Notes: generated by a model not told the origin, from the sequence alone. Shown: positions 42,973 through 54,454, numbered from the stretch's first letter. The stretch: DNA of 64,000 nucleotides from Symbiodinium natans (GCA_905221605.1 CAJNDS010002118.1:521501-585500); one strand, 5' to 3'. Numbers and translations are program-made.

Positions 42973-43260
42973 TTCGGGTTTTAGGGTTTTAGGGTTTTGG
43001 GGTTTTAGGGTTTTAGGGTTTTGGGGTTTTGGGGTTTTAGGGTTTTGGGGTTTTAGGGTTTTAGGGTTTTAGTTAGGGTTTTGGGATTTTGGGGTTCTTT
43101 TAAGGGTTTTAGGGTTTTGGGGGTTTAGAGTTCGTAGGTTTTCAGGCTTCTAGGGTTCTTAGGGTTTTTAGGGTTTTGGGGTTTGGGGGAGTTTAGGGTT
43201 TTAGGGCTTTTGGGTTTTTGGATTTTTGGGATTTGTGCTTTTAGGGTTTAGGGGGTGGGT
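42973..43260 (+). repeat. TTTTAGGG / TTTTGGGG octamer block
   Basis: Unlike every other array, the unit here has four T: TTTTAGGG mixed with TTTTGGGG over about 150 bp, then degenerate forms. Both octamers are known telomere units in other eukaryotes (some green algae and some ciliates), but here they are more likely local variants of TTTAGGG. Confidence 0.8.
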
Positions 43261-43277
43261 GTAACCTTTGGGGCTCA

Positions 43278-43840
43278 GAACCAAAAGGTCTTTGGTGGCA
43301 GGGGCGGCTCTACAATGGGGTCCCACGGTTTAGAACAAGCCGCAGTATACAGCAAGGTGGTTCCCATTCATGCTCGGATTCCTTGTAACAGGATCCCAAG
43401 CCATCCCGAACCCTAAATCACTAGCGGACACGAGGGCAACGGGCGCGAAGCTGTGTGGGACATCTAGCCAGGGTTCTGGGCTGTAGGGTCGTGTAGGGTT
43501 TAGGTTCAGGAAGAGCTTGTGGCGTGAGATTCACCATATTCCAACGGCTCCACTGGCTCCTCTGCCATTCCTTTAGGGCTTTAGGGCCTTTAAGGCTTTA
43601 TAGGCGCCTTACGAGCTGTAGGGCTAAGGGTTGATATGTCGGGTTTTGAGGGAAGCCTCAGAATGCCCACGTGTGGGACTCAAGAGCCCAACGTGGCGCT
43701 GCCTCCCTTGCGTGGCATCTTCCTTGGGCAGGAGCGGCGTCGTTTCCTGAATGACATGGGAGGCTCTTCGAAAAATAGGCTCCCTTTGGGGGAAGCTTTC
43801 AGTTGCAGAGTCCTGTGACACCCGGAATGTAGAACAACCC
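43278..43840. other. Exon-like islands, strand unresolved
   Basis: 43278-43415 is open on the plus strand (GSTMGSHGLEQAAVYSKVVP region). 43624-43821 is open on both strands with protein-like composition. No family seen. Confidence 0.3.
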
Positions 43841-44253
43841 TCTATAAGCGACTGCCCCAGGGAACACCAGGCTTTGTAAGGTCCTTATCGTCTGCCTCTT
43901 ATCCCCTCATACTCCCGAGAATTGCAATACAAGCTACCCAAAAAGTCCATTCTAACTCACCAGGCCCATATTTGTCAGTCTTGGGGATCGACCCGAAGCC
44001 GGATTTGGGTTTCACCCACAGCACCGCGAGCCCTGAACCCTGCACACGGAGTTCGTTCTTCCAAGAACCCCTGAACCCCAACTTGCACTCTGCCAAGCTC
44101 CCGGACCCTGAAAGCCTCAAAGCCTAGACCCAAACTGAGGGTTTAGGGTTGAAAGCCCAGGGTTTAGGGCAAAGTGCCTCAACAGCCCGAATGGCTGAAC
44201 CGAGACGATGGCCACAGGCCTGAAGCTTGGGGTTTTCAGTGCCCAAGGGTCTT

Positions 44254-44345
44254 ACCAGGACGGGCTATTATACACTATAGTCCCCGAAAAAGGCCCTTTA
44301 TGGGGTTGATTATGGGGATTGTAGGGCCTAATAGCCCATCCTGGT
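44254..44345. mobile_element. Short inverted-repeat element, family E
   Basis: ACCAGGACGGGCTATTA at 44254-44270 faces TAATAGCCCATCCTGGT at 44329-44345, 17-bp arms with one mismatch around a 58-bp loop containing two GGGG/CCCC patches. Confidence 0.5.
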
Positions 44346-44399
44346 AGGTCTCAAGAGTATGGGGGTCTTAAGCTTGGTGGCTTTGAGGTATTTAGGGTT

Positions 44400-44830
44400 C
44401 TTCGGGCTGTTAAAAGCCTTTAAGGGGTTTGGACGTTCAAGGCGTACAGCTTTTAAAACGTTCAGTCCGTTTCAGCTGCTACGTTCACCCAGAGCGAATC
44501 TTTGGGGAGTGCAAGGCCAAACCCCGAGGCCCTCAACCCCGAACCTGACCCGAAAGACCATACGTTTGACAGCCCCGTGTGTGCCCGTTTGCGTTGTCAG
44601 AGGACGTTGCCGCTTAAAGGCACGAGCGAGGATGAACCATCTACCGCGAAGACAAAGAAACCAAGTCACTGTGTTACAAGCATCACCGCAGGGACGTCGA
44701 GCTGCCATGATTCCGGCAGCTTCGCTGAGTGCGGCTCTGAACCAGACGAGTCCCTCGTGGGGACGAAAGCTTGGCACTCGAAAGGCAGAAGCTCGAACAG
44801 CCGACAAACCCTCAACCTACACACCCTAAA
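44400..44830 (+). other. Serine/threonine-rich open stretch, unidentified
   Basis: Two plus-strand frames are open over 300-470 bp; one (44502-44852) is rich in Ser, Thr and Cys (SEDEPSTAKTKKPSHCVTS). The minus strand is also partly open. Could be an exon, but no splice site or family supports it. Confidence 0.25.
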
Positions 44831-44926
44831 CCCTAAACCCTATAAACCCTAAAGCCTGGAACCCTAAACCCTAAACCCTAAACCCTACACACCCTAAACC
44901 CTACACACCCTAAACCCTAAACCCTG
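44822..44926 (-). repeat. Telomere-like CCCTAAA array
   Basis: About 14 units with TACACACCCTAAA and CTATAAACC variants. Confidence 0.85.
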
Positions 44927-45649
44927 AGCCATCAATCTGTGGACTGTAAAGGAGGGCTCGAAGTAGATCCCTGAACCCAAAGCCCTTAACCCAAGCCCAT
45001 CGAATTTTGGCTGGCTCGGCTGAGCACTGGGCCTGATCCTTGCAGTTGTGGCTGCATCCGGCCTGGGCCCAGGCGTTTGGGGGCGTTTGGGCTTCAGGAT
45101 TTAGGGGTTTGGGAGTTAGGGTTTAGGGTTTAGGGGCTAAGGGTCTGCTTGTAAGTTCACAGGTAGCTAGAATTGGGGGCGGCGGGGGGGGGTTATGAGA
45201 AATTTGGGGCAACTCTTGGTTCTAACGATTTTGGGAACCAAGGAACCTGGCAACTACCTCTTCAGGAACATTCCTGAGACCCTTAACCCGAAACCCTAAA
45301 CCCTAAATTTTTAGGGGATCTAATGTAATGCACTTCAGAGATTCATGGCGGCTTAAGGAACTTCGGGGCACGTGAAAGAGATTTAGGGTTTAGGGTCTCA
45401 GGGTTTTGTGGGGCTAGGGCTTAAGGAGGGGGGTAGCAACTTTCGGCTTCCGGGTCTCTTGAATTCAGGTAGTGGTCACAGAGCTCTTGGGCACATCATT
45501 CTAAGTTCAGGCAGCCGAGCCCTAGACCCAAACCTGGACCGCAGAAGACGCCACAACTTCTGGCGCGTTGGGGGTTCGGCCTCATGAACCGAAAGCCCCT
45601 GGAACCAGGACCCACCCTCCCCAGAAAAACACATAACAAATATAAAGGA

Positions 45650-46090
45650 AACAAAAAAATAACAACTACAATGAAAAAATGATGATGATGGTAATGATGA
45701 AGGTAATAAAAATGCTTCTGATTATTGTTATAGTAGTCATAATAATAATGGGAAGAATACTGGTCCTTATGAGTCCATTATGCTATATTCGCCTCGGCTT
45801 CCTGCCGAGAAGCGTCTGGAACAAGCAGACCCGGATCGAGCCTCCTTCCCCCCAACCCAACCCTTCCCCCATGCCAAATTTTCTGACGCCACCCCCCCCG
45901 CCCTGTGGGACCCCCCCCAATCCCTTGGAGGAGCTGCATGGCGTGGAGGATCCCGCTTGTCGGTGGCTTCTACAGGAGAGTGCCTCAAAAACCCCCCGCA
46001 CCCCCTCCCCCCCCCCACCCCCCCGCACCCCCCCTTCACCCCCCCGACCCCCCCCCCCGCCCCCCACCCGCTCTGCCCTTCCTCCCTTTT
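45650..46090. repeat. AT-rich simple sequence followed by C-rich tract
   Basis: ATGATGATGGTAATGATGAAGG-type simple sequence at about 45675-45760, then from about 45845 to 46080 a strongly C-rich strand with many runs of 5-12 C. Pro-rich and Gly-rich open frames here are composition artefacts. Confidence 0.75.
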
Positions 46091-47009
46091 TTTTTGGAAA
46101 CCCTCTTTCCTCCTTTCCTGTCCTGGGGCCCGCCGGCCCTGCCGAGGCGGCGCGCGCAAGCGTTTACAATTAGGGGCTAGCTCGGGCGGATTGCATCATG
46201 CCAGAGGAGAGGATCTCGCTGTGTCCATGCCGGACTGGCATGCAACATGTCTCCTGAGCGCCGCGCGCTGTAGCTTCCGCAAACCCCCTGACCGCTGGAA
46301 GGGTTTTGGAGTTGGGGTTTAGGATTTAAGCAATTGTGAGCGGCACGCTGGCGTCTGTTTAAGGTAGGGTTTTGGCTGCAGGGTGTGCATGAATCTCGTC
46401 CATTCCGGAACTACTCACAGCTAGCCTATGTGATTAAAACTCAGAAGATGCATCCTGAGCGAAGCACTACCAAACGCTCACTTTAGTTTTCTGAGCAACT
46501 CCTGCATGGTGAATTGAAAACGTGATGAATCACAAATGGCAAGGGCACGCAAGGTGGAACATATGGGGGCCCTAGAACCCCTGAAAGCCCCCTGAAAGCC
46601 CCCCGAAAGCCCCCTTAAAGCCCCTGGGGGCCGCTACACCCCCCTTGAAACCCCCCCCACATGGAGTCCCTTGAAGGGTTTCATAGAGTCCCTTAACGCC
46701 ACCCTACAGACAACCCCCCTTACCCCGCGAGGTGGCGCGAAAATTTGCCTGAATTTCCGAGGCAGGGCAGTGGTCGTCGTGCTCGTCGTGCTCGTCGTGG
46801 CCGTGGCCGTGGCCGTGGTCATGGCAGTCCTGAATGGAAATTTAGCTCCTAGGGTTTAGGGCCAGGGTTTTAGGGTTTAAGGTTAGGGCTCAGGGGCTTA
46901 GGGCCAGGCGGGGCTTATGGGATTGAGGATTTACAAAGGACCATGGTGCTCAGGCTCGTTTCTTCCCACCCTGAACCCCCTAAACCTAACCACCAAAAAC
47001 ACCCTCAAG
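46091..47009. other. Spacer with exon-like islands
   Basis: Plus-strand open islands at about 46160-46310 and 46375-46483 have protein-like composition (for example FRNYSQLAYVIKTQKMHPER), but no family is seen. A CGTCGTGCT/GGCCGT simple repeat lies at about 46770-46820. Confidence 0.3.
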
Positions 47010-47238
47010 GCCTGGTGCTTAGGGTTTCAAGGCCTCACGGCCTGGCGCTTAGGGTTTCAAGGCCTCAAGGCCTGGGTTTCAAGGCCTCACGGCCTGGTGT
47101 TTAGGGTTTCATGGCCTCCAGGCCTGGTTCAAGGCCTCACGGCCTGGAATTTAGGGTTTCAAGGCCTCAAGGCCTGGTGGTTAGGGTTTCAAGGCCTCAC
47201 GGCCTGGTGCTTAGGTTTCACGGCCTCATGGCCTACCG
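47010..47238 (+). repeat. 30-bp minisatellite with telomere core
   Basis: About eight copies of a unit that joins a near-palindrome, AAGGCCTCACGGCCT, to GGTGCTTAGGGTTTC. Each unit contains one TTAGGGTTT telomere-like core. It runs straight into the 360-bp TTTAGGG array that follows. Confidence 0.85.
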
Positions 47239-47600
47239 TTTAGGGTTTAGGGTTTAGGGTTTAGGGTGTAGGGTGTAGGGTTTAGGGTTTATGGTTTAGG
47301 GTTTAGGGTTTAGGGTTTAGGGTTTAGGGTTTAGGTTTAGGGTTTAGGGTTTAGGGTTTAGGGTTTAGGGTTTAGGGTTTAGGGTTTAGGGTTTAGGGTT
47401 TAGGGTTTAGGGTTTAGGGTTTAGGGTTTAGGGTTTAGGGTTTAGGGTTTAGGGTTTAGGGTTTAGGGTTAGGTTTAGGGTTTAGGGTTTAGGGTTTAGG
47501 GTTTAGGGTTTAGGGTTTAGGGTTTAGGGTTTAGGGTTTAGGGTTTAGGGTTTAGGGTTTAGGGTTTAGGGTTTAGGGTTTAGGGTTTAGGGTTTAGGGC
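47239..47600 (+). repeat. Telomere-like TTTAGGG array, 360 bp
   Basis: About 51 units, nearly perfect beyond the first 50 bp. Second longest array in the window. Confidence 0.95.
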
Positions 47601-47849
47601 TCTACAAGAAGTAGGCAACTGACCCAAGTCGGTTTGCATGAATCAACTTCCGGGGCCACTTCAAAAGCCCAGGGTTCAACCTAAAGCTCCCGCAATCCTA
47701 AAACTCCCGAAGCTGCTCAAAACCCCCCAAGACCCCAAACCCTCACAAGAGAATTCAGGGCGTTTGGGGACCTGACAACCATCCCCGAACCCCTCCCAAA
47801 AAATATATAGAATCACTTTACTTCGAACACCTACCCTCTCTTGGTAGAG

Positions 47850-48135
47850 ATACTCCGCGGTTGGGCACTCCAGGGGCAGGGCACTCGGCACTCCAGGGAA
47901 AAAAGACTCTGGGGCTGGGCACTCCGGGCACTCTGGGTTAGGGAGACTGGGCACTCCAGGCAGACTCTGGGGCTGAGCACTCCGGCAACACTGGGGTTGG
48001 GCACTCCAGACAAACTCTGAGGTTGGGCACTTTAGGGAGACTCAGACTGGGCACTCCGGGGACACTCTGGGGTTGGGCACTCCAGGAAGTCCAGAGACAC
48101 TCTCTAGATTTGGGCACTTCAGGGGGGCACTCCAG
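47850..48135 (+). repeat. GGGCACTCC degenerate minisatellite
   Basis: About twelve copies of GGGCACTCC(A/G)GG with spacers such as ACTCTGGGGTTG, period roughly 20-35 bases. No coding role evident. Confidence 0.75.
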
Positions 48136-48259
48136 GGATGAGCGAGGAGTAGACTGGGCGAGGAGAAGAGTTCCGGGCCAGGAGAAGAGTTGAGTTTAAA
48201 ATCTAACAACCCCACACCGAGGGTGGGGAACTATGACCCTGGTTCCATAGAGCAGGGCC

Positions 48260-48343
48260 TCAACCCTAAATCCTAAACCCTAAACCCTACACCCTAAACC
48301 CTAAACCCTAAACCCTAAACCCTAAACCCTAAACCCTAAACCC
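48260..48343 (-). repeat. Telomere-like CCCTAAA array
   Basis: About 11 CCCTAAA units after a short degenerate start. Confidence 0.9.
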
Positions 48344-49057
48344 TGCATGAGAGGAAGGGCCTTGTGCCCAGCTCCCACAGTGGATTGGTGTCGCGCCTCC
48401 TCAAAACTCAGGATTTAAGTCTAAAGGTTAAGGGTTCCTCAACCCTAAGAAACCTCAAGCCCACAGGTTTCTAGGTCTCTAAGTGTTCGGTTTCAGGCGA
48501 AAGGTTTGGACCTCTTAGGGCCAGGAAGTTCCTTGCAGCACGGCAAGTAGGTTTGAGCAGAGTTGGCGAACCCTCATTGGCTTACCTCAAAAGCCTGGCT
48601 GCACAAACGGGGCAACTTCAACGACGGAAGAGGGAGCTAGATCCAAAAGACTGTGGTCCACGAGACTTGCTTCTACAATGACTACGGTGCTATGATTCTT
48701 AGAAAACGGGACTACTGATTGAGGTCGGGAGCCAGCCTCCCGGATATTTAACCGCTGAGAAATGAACCGGTTTCCCGCCCCCCCCCCCCCGCCGCGGCTG
48801 CCCTAAACCCCGAACTTCTTAGTCCCTAGACCCGAACACCCGAACCCCTGAAGAACTAACTTCCAAACCCCCATAAAAAGGTGCCCTTTTGGCACTTTAT
48901 GTAGCGCATATTTTTCCCGACAAAGGGCAGATCCTTCACAGAGAACAACACCCCAAAAGTCCTCCAGCACGTGTGGCTGAGAGCAGCAGCCGCAACCTCC
49001 GAGCTGGTGCTGAAGCTCACGCTTGAGGCTGAGCATGGTTTCGGGTTTAAGGTTTAG
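48344..49057. other. Exon-like islands
   Basis: A plus-strand frame at about 48497-48680 (LAYLKSLAAQTGQLQRRKRE) and a minus-strand frame at about 48815-49010 (SFSTSSEVAAAALSHTCWRT) are both open and protein-like. No family identified. Confidence 0.3.
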
Positions 49058-49201
49058 GGATGTTTAGGGCTTAGGGTTTAGGGTTTAGGGTTTAGGGTTT
49101 AGGGTTTAGGGTTTAGGGTTTAGGGTTTAGGGTTTAGGGTTTAGGGTTTAGGGTTTAGGGTTTAGGGTTTAGGGTTTAGGGTTTAGGGTTTAGGGTTTAG
49201 C
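49058..49201 (+). repeat. Telomere-like TTTAGGG array
   Basis: About 20 perfect units. A shorter tract lies at 49348-49400. Confidence 0.93.
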
Positions 49202-49449
49202 GGGGTTTAAGGCTTTGGGCTTGGAGGGCTTAAGGGGTCCTTTACGTTCAGGGTGGGGGAGAGCCGTGGCTTTGGGCGCGGGGTCCACCAGGGGTGAACC
49301 TGCTGTTTCCAGGGGGACCACAGGCTTTCAAGGCTTTCTACAGGGTTTTGGGTTTAGGGTTTAGGGTTTAGGGTTTAGGGTTTAGGGTTTGGGTTTTAGG
49401 GATTCTACGGTCTCTCGGGCTGGCTCTCGGCTTTCAGGTCTTATAGGAC

Positions 49450-49800
49450 TTGGGTTCAGGGTTTGAAGGTTACAGTCCCTGCCAGGCTGCCTTTGACGGT
49501 CACCTGCCCGCGGCCATCGAGCACGACATAATGTTCCCTTGGGCCGGGTGTAGGGCTTTGGGGTTCAGGGTTTGGCGGTTAGGCTGAGGTTCGACAGCCT
49601 GGCATTGTTGGCGAATCCCTGTGCTGGCTGCAGGGCATCCGAAGATAAGAGCTGCTTCAGATCTCTAAATCCCTTGCGAGCCTCTGCAGCTGCCGCATCA
49701 TGAGCCAAGCATCTCTCTAAAGATGAAGTAGAGGGCGACAAGAATCATGCTGACTCCAATGACATAGTCCTTCCGCAGCTGCAGCAGTAAGGAGGAGCCA
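49450..49800 (-). other. Cluster of minus-strand exon-like islands
   Basis: Three open minus-strand segments lie close together. 49695-49780 follows the acceptor TACTGCTGCAG and encodes LRKDYVIGVSMILVALYFIF, a membrane helix. 49575-49640 reads LSSDALQPAQGFANNARLSN. 49470-49540 reads GPREHYVVLDGRGQVTVKGS, which has the flavour of a cupin or cyclic-nucleotide-type beta strand pair. They may be exons of one membrane protein; unproven. Confidence 0.35.
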
Positions 49801-50589
49801 GCAAGAGGCCACTAACTTCCAAACTGTGTTCCGAGTGGCAGTACTACCCGCCAACGCAGCCTGACACACGTACTTTGCAAGATCAGCGTGCTTACAACTC
49901 TTGCTTTGCCTTCACAGCTTAGGGCCATAAAAAAAAAAAAGAGGCTCCTCCACCTCTCAAAAAACAGGAACCGCAGTCGTTGTCGCCTGGCATTGATAGA
50001 TCCTATTTCAAGGTCTTCTCCAAACCCTGAACCCCGGAACCCCAAATCCTGAACCCCCCCCCCCCCCATCCATCCCAGCGGTCCCCGTTGCGCTCCCAAC
50101 TCTCAAAGTTGACGAAGGGGAGCCGCCCAGCTAAGAAAACCAACACGGCCACCTGGGACATTTCTTTACGAAAGCATGTACAGAGCTTAACGTTTAGAGG
50201 GTTCTGAAGTTCAGGGTCATGCTGTCCCTAAGCTCGAACCTGTGAGAAGGACCACAAAGAGTTTAGGGCCTTTAGGAACTGTAGGGTTCAGAGGACTTCG
50301 GGCAGCTCGATCGAGGTTTAGGTCTCCGTCTCAGCCCGGACCCCAAAAGTACTTCCACCCCTGTAAGGCACGACATACAAAAGGCCGCTGGGGAGGATGT
50401 GCAAAATTCAAGACAGATGGATCTCCATAACAGAACCGACCTCAACCCCAAGAAACCCCAGCCCTTCAATCCAAACCCCAAACCCCTCAACTTAACCCCA
50501 AGATAAACCCCAAGACCCCAGATCCTAACCCTAAACCCTAAACCCTAAACCCTAAACCCTAAACCCTAAACCCTAAACCCGGATCCTAA

Positions 50590-51185
50590 ACCCGACTTTC
50601 CCGGCTGCGCGGCCCCTGCGACGCCGACGCAGTGGCCAAGGCCCCAGGCAGCGCCAACGCGCGCCGCTGCGCAGGGCTCCAGAAGCCTCGGAGAGTCATT
50701 GGGGGGCTTTAGGGGGGTCTGGGTGGCGCTGAAGGGACTTAAGGGGCTTGAGAAAGGGCTTTTGGGGGCTTTTGGGGGCTTGTTCTGCTGGATTTCACAT
50801 TATCGCTCATGTTGCATCTGGATGCCGTTGATCAAACTGAAGCTGAAGAACCTTATGCCAAATTTTTGCCAAAGGAGGCGCAGGGCTTCGGGCTTCAGTT
50901 GGAGTCTAGGCTCTGGGGTTCACGGAACCTGGTCTTCCTGAAACCTTCCTCGACCCCAAGCAGCTGAACCACGATGCAGCCAACCCTGCATGCTGTGACC
51001 GTGAGCACTTAAGTCCTAACGCCGTGGACCCCTAACAGCCCCCAAACCCCTAAAGCCCCATCAACCACAAAACCTGACCCAACGAAGCTCCCAAAAAAAA
51101 TTGAAAAGCGCAGTCCCGCGGGCGTACTGAAGGCCGCCAGGGTGGCGAGGTGGTCGGGACCGAAGGCGTGCCTTTGAGGAGTTAA
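50590..51185. other. Exon-like island, strand unresolved
   Basis: Between about 50778 and 50960 the plus strand reads LVLLDFTLSLMLHLDAVDQT onward, while the minus strand reads LKPEALRLLWQKFGIRFFSF onward. Both are plausible proteins, so neither is called. Confidence 0.3.
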
Positions 51186-51720
51186 TGGTTTAGGGTTTAG
51201 GGTTTAGGGTTTCGGGTTTAGGGTTTAGGGTTTAGGGTTTAGGGTTTAGGGCTTAGGGTTTAGGGTTTAGGGTTTTGGGCTTCTTGGTGTAGGACCCCAG
51301 TTGCAAACGGGGAAGCAAACATCCATCAGTGCTTTTTGGGCCAGGGGGAGGGCGCGGCTACGCTTCCTAAACCCTTTAAGCCGAGGAGGGGGTATGGGCC
51401 GACAAGCCCCTTCGCAGGATCCGAAAACTGCCCCTGAAACCTTACTTCCTGAGGCCACCGAGGCCCAAACCCTTGGGTCTCGAGCATCCTCTCGGAAGGT
51501 TGCTACAAAACCCTCCTCATGGTACAATTTGAGTTGAGTTCCTGGGGGCAAGAAACCAATCTACCTCGAGAAATGGCCGGCTCGGGTCCCTGGCTCTGAC
51601 AGGTTTAGGGTTTAGGGTTTAGGGTTTAGGGTTTGGGGTTTAGGGTTTAGGGTTTAGGGTTTAGGGTTTAGGGTTTAGGGTTTAGGGTTTAGGGTTTAGG
51701 GTTTAGGGTTTAGGGTTTAG
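51186..51720 (+). repeat. Two telomere-like TTTAGGG arrays
   Basis: About 12 units at 51186-51275 and about 17 at 51602-51720. The sequence between (51290-51545) is open on both strands and may be exonic. Confidence 0.88.
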
Positions 51721-51721
51721 T

Positions 51722-51778
51722 GCAATGGCCAGGGGCAGGCTTCCGCAGACGATGCCCATCACGCCAGCATGGAAGGTA
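51722..51778 (-). CDS. Candidate exon, membrane helix
   Basis: Minus-strand frame FHAGVMGIVCGSLPLAIA, a typical transporter helix, directly beside the telomere-like array. Too short to assign. Confidence 0.28.
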
Positions 51779-51799
51779 TGCCTGATAGGGTTGGGGGCT

Positions 51800-54119
51800 G
51801 TTTGGATCTTTGGATGTCCATGTTAAGGTTTAGGGTTTAGGGTTTTTTTGGGGGGAGGAGCTTAGGAGCTTGGAGCTGAAGGGGCGTAGAGCACTGAGAG
51901 CTCAGTCAACATGCCATCCCAGCCCCACCCGAAGGCCATGAAATCCTGCAACTCTCCATCCCCAAAACCCGGAGCATTGCAGAAACTCAGGGTTTAGGGT
52001 TTAGGAGTCTTAGGCCGTCCCCTTCAGTCCGTCTGTGTCATGGCGCAACTCCACGAGCCCACAGCCCCTGAAATGGTAGCCCTGAACATCCCAACTCTTT
52101 GGTCTTATGAGTAGTTGGGAGAAGAGCCCTACGTGAGGCTATGACCCGTTATGGCACAAGTTACCCCTAAGTTGCTGCAGGTAAAAGTAAACTCGAAACC
52201 CTAAACCCAAGAGAACCCCCAGGCAAGGGGCGTCGAGACCTCCGCGAAAAGCCTTGGCTTCAAGGTTTCTAGAGGCTTTAAGGTTTAGGGTCTAGGGTTC
52301 AGGGTTCAGGGTTTAGGGTTTAGGGTTCAGGGTTTAGGGAGGTCCCTTTGGCTTAAGGACCCTGTGTTAGTAGATTCCCATTGCAGTCACGCACAGTACC
52401 TAGCAAGGGGATCCTAACTTAGAACAGGATACGGGTTTCGGGCTCAAGGTACCGGGGATCGGAACCTTCGGCGCTTCGAACCCGATTCTTAAATGAATAT
52501 TCAGGGCTTATGAGCCTTTAGGGCGTCTCGATTGCCAAAAAGCCAATGTTGCAGATCCACCCTCCCACAGAAATCAGAAACCGCACCAGCACCATGGCAT
52601 TCACGCGGCATCGTCTGGTCACCACCAGGCGAGAGGCCTTCCGCTTCAGCCTCGGCACGGAAATGGTGGCTTGGGATTCCGGGTTTACAGTTCGGGGTTT
52701 AGGGTTTAGGGTTTCTGAGGGTTGTGGCGAGGGTCCTAGCGTCTTGCGTGTCCGCTTGCTTCCTGCAAGGCTTCATTGGGGCTTTAGGGTTCAGGCTTTA
52801 GGATATTTGGGCTTTGAGGCTTCAGGCTTGCCAACGGAATTGTGCGATCGAATTAATGCAAGAATTCGAAGTATTTAGGTTTATGATTTTCTTGGTGATG
52901 CAGCGCATATGTTGCTGATTAACCTCGGCCCCCCCCTGCCCCTGTAATTTTCAATGATGGTGCGAATCTGGATTCTTTTGGAGGGCATCAGAAGTTGGGG
53001 CGGCCAAAGCATTATCATTCTAACGGCCCCTAGGTCTCAAACCGAGAACCCTAGCACCCAAACAAAGCAACAAACAACACCTTAGAAACCCCTCAAAACT
53101 CTCGTACGCTCTGACCCAGAAACGCCGAATGCCGATGCTTCTTGAAAGCTAAGAACTCTAAGGCCCCAACAACTGCACTCTACCCTTCTTTTACCCGAAC
53201 CCCAAACAAACATGAGCTCCTGCAAAAACACCGCCAGGCCTGCGACTACCCCGGATGGGCAAAGCGCCAAGCTCACCTGAAGGGGCGAGGGGGGGGGAAG
53301 GTTCAGTGCTGCAAAAGTTCAGGAATTGCTTTGGGGGTTTGATTCGGGCTGACATGTTGGATGTAGGGTTTGAATTGTTCATCACAGCTGTGGCATTGTG
53401 TACTCCTCAACCCTAAACCCTACTTTTTCAGTACCCATGAACCTCCAAGTTTGGCCTTCGGGTTCATACCCTAAACCCTGAACCCTAAACCCTAAACCCA
53501 AACCCTAAACCCTAAACGATGTCACGTTGACGACTCGCGTGGCTGCAAATCCCCCTCCCAATGGCTCGAATCTCAGGGTTTCCACCCAATCAAGACCCTA
53601 AAAGGGTTTAGGATTTAGGGTTTGGGGTTCAGGGTTTAGGGTTTAGGGTTTCGGGTTTAAGGTGTAGGGGGTTTAGGGTTTAGGGTAAACCCTTCAACTC
53701 AAAAGCCCAAAGCCGAAACCACTGAAATCTCCAGGATTTGAAGGTTTACGGTTTTTGGTTCAGGGTTTAAGGTTTAGGGTCTTGTGTAAACTGAATCCAC
53801 CACGTCCGAAGCCTTCAAAGTCAGTGCGGTCCAGTCGCGGGTGAAGGAATGCTGGTCTATATGGAAAGCGGCGTGCGCTGCAGCGATAGCAGAAAGTAGA
53901 GCTGCCGAGCCGAGCCACGGACAGGTATTCTGCTTTGCTTACTTTTCTTTTAGACATTTATGGGCTTTATGTGTAGAGTTGAAGGCTTTGGTGTTGAGCC
54001 CCTTTGCCGATTTAGCATGGAAGCGCGCCAGGCTGCGGCAAAGCTGAGAGCAAGGCTGGCGCTTTGCAAGGGTCCTTGAGAGATAAAATCGTTCAGGCGC
54101 CGGGAGCGTGCGCCGACGA
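51800..54119. other. Gene-poor spacer
   Basis: Degenerate heptamers (52290-52340, 53400-53520, 53606-53690), a solitary right end of family A at 53430-53450 (GTACCCATGAACCTCCAAGT), and exon-like islands at 52546-52670 and 53788-53923. The last is followed on the plus strand by a consensus donor (CAG|GTATTC), but the minus strand is open too. Confidence 0.35.
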
Positions 54120-54345
54120 AACAAGACTAATAGGGGGAGTGAATAGTGGCGGAGTGGCGAGTGGAGAGCGGTGGAGTGGGGGAGTAGTGGAGTTGGGAGT
54201 GGAAGGTGAAAAGTGGCGAAGTGGTGAATGGTTGAGAATGGTCGGGAGGTCAGAAGTAGAGCTCTGGAGTGCACTGCGGAGTGGAGAGTGGAGTGTGGAG
54301 TGGAATGCAGTGGAGTGGAGAGCGGAGTAGGACATGGGGTGAATG
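54120..54345 (+). repeat. GGAGTGGAGAG purine-rich minisatellite
   Basis: Degenerate repeats of GTGGAGTGGA, GGAGAGTGGAG and similar over about 225 bp, almost all purine plus T on the plus strand. Confidence 0.8.
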
Positions 54346-54454
54346 GAACTGTGGAGAGGACGGAAGTATGCAGGTGGTGCTGGCATACTGAGTTTCTAGC
54401 AGGTATTACGCATTGAAAAGAAAAGCGTGCGGTCAAGTAGACCCAAAAAATCAC

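Noticed and set aside
43624..43821. Open frames on both strands of similar length
   Set aside because: Perfectly complementary openness with no family match or splice signal; cannot choose a strand.
45767..46322. Overlapping Pro-rich and Gly-rich frames
   Set aside because: They follow from C-rich homopolymer runs and show no domain.
50778..50960. Plus-strand exon reading LVLLDFTLSLMLHLDAVDQT
   Set aside because: The minus strand is equally protein-like (LKPEALRLLWQKFGIRFFSF), so neither was called as a CDS.
53788..53923. Plus-strand exon ending at CAG|GTATTC
   Set aside because: The donor is good, but the minus strand reads an equally plausible peptide and no acceptor is evident; left as an island.
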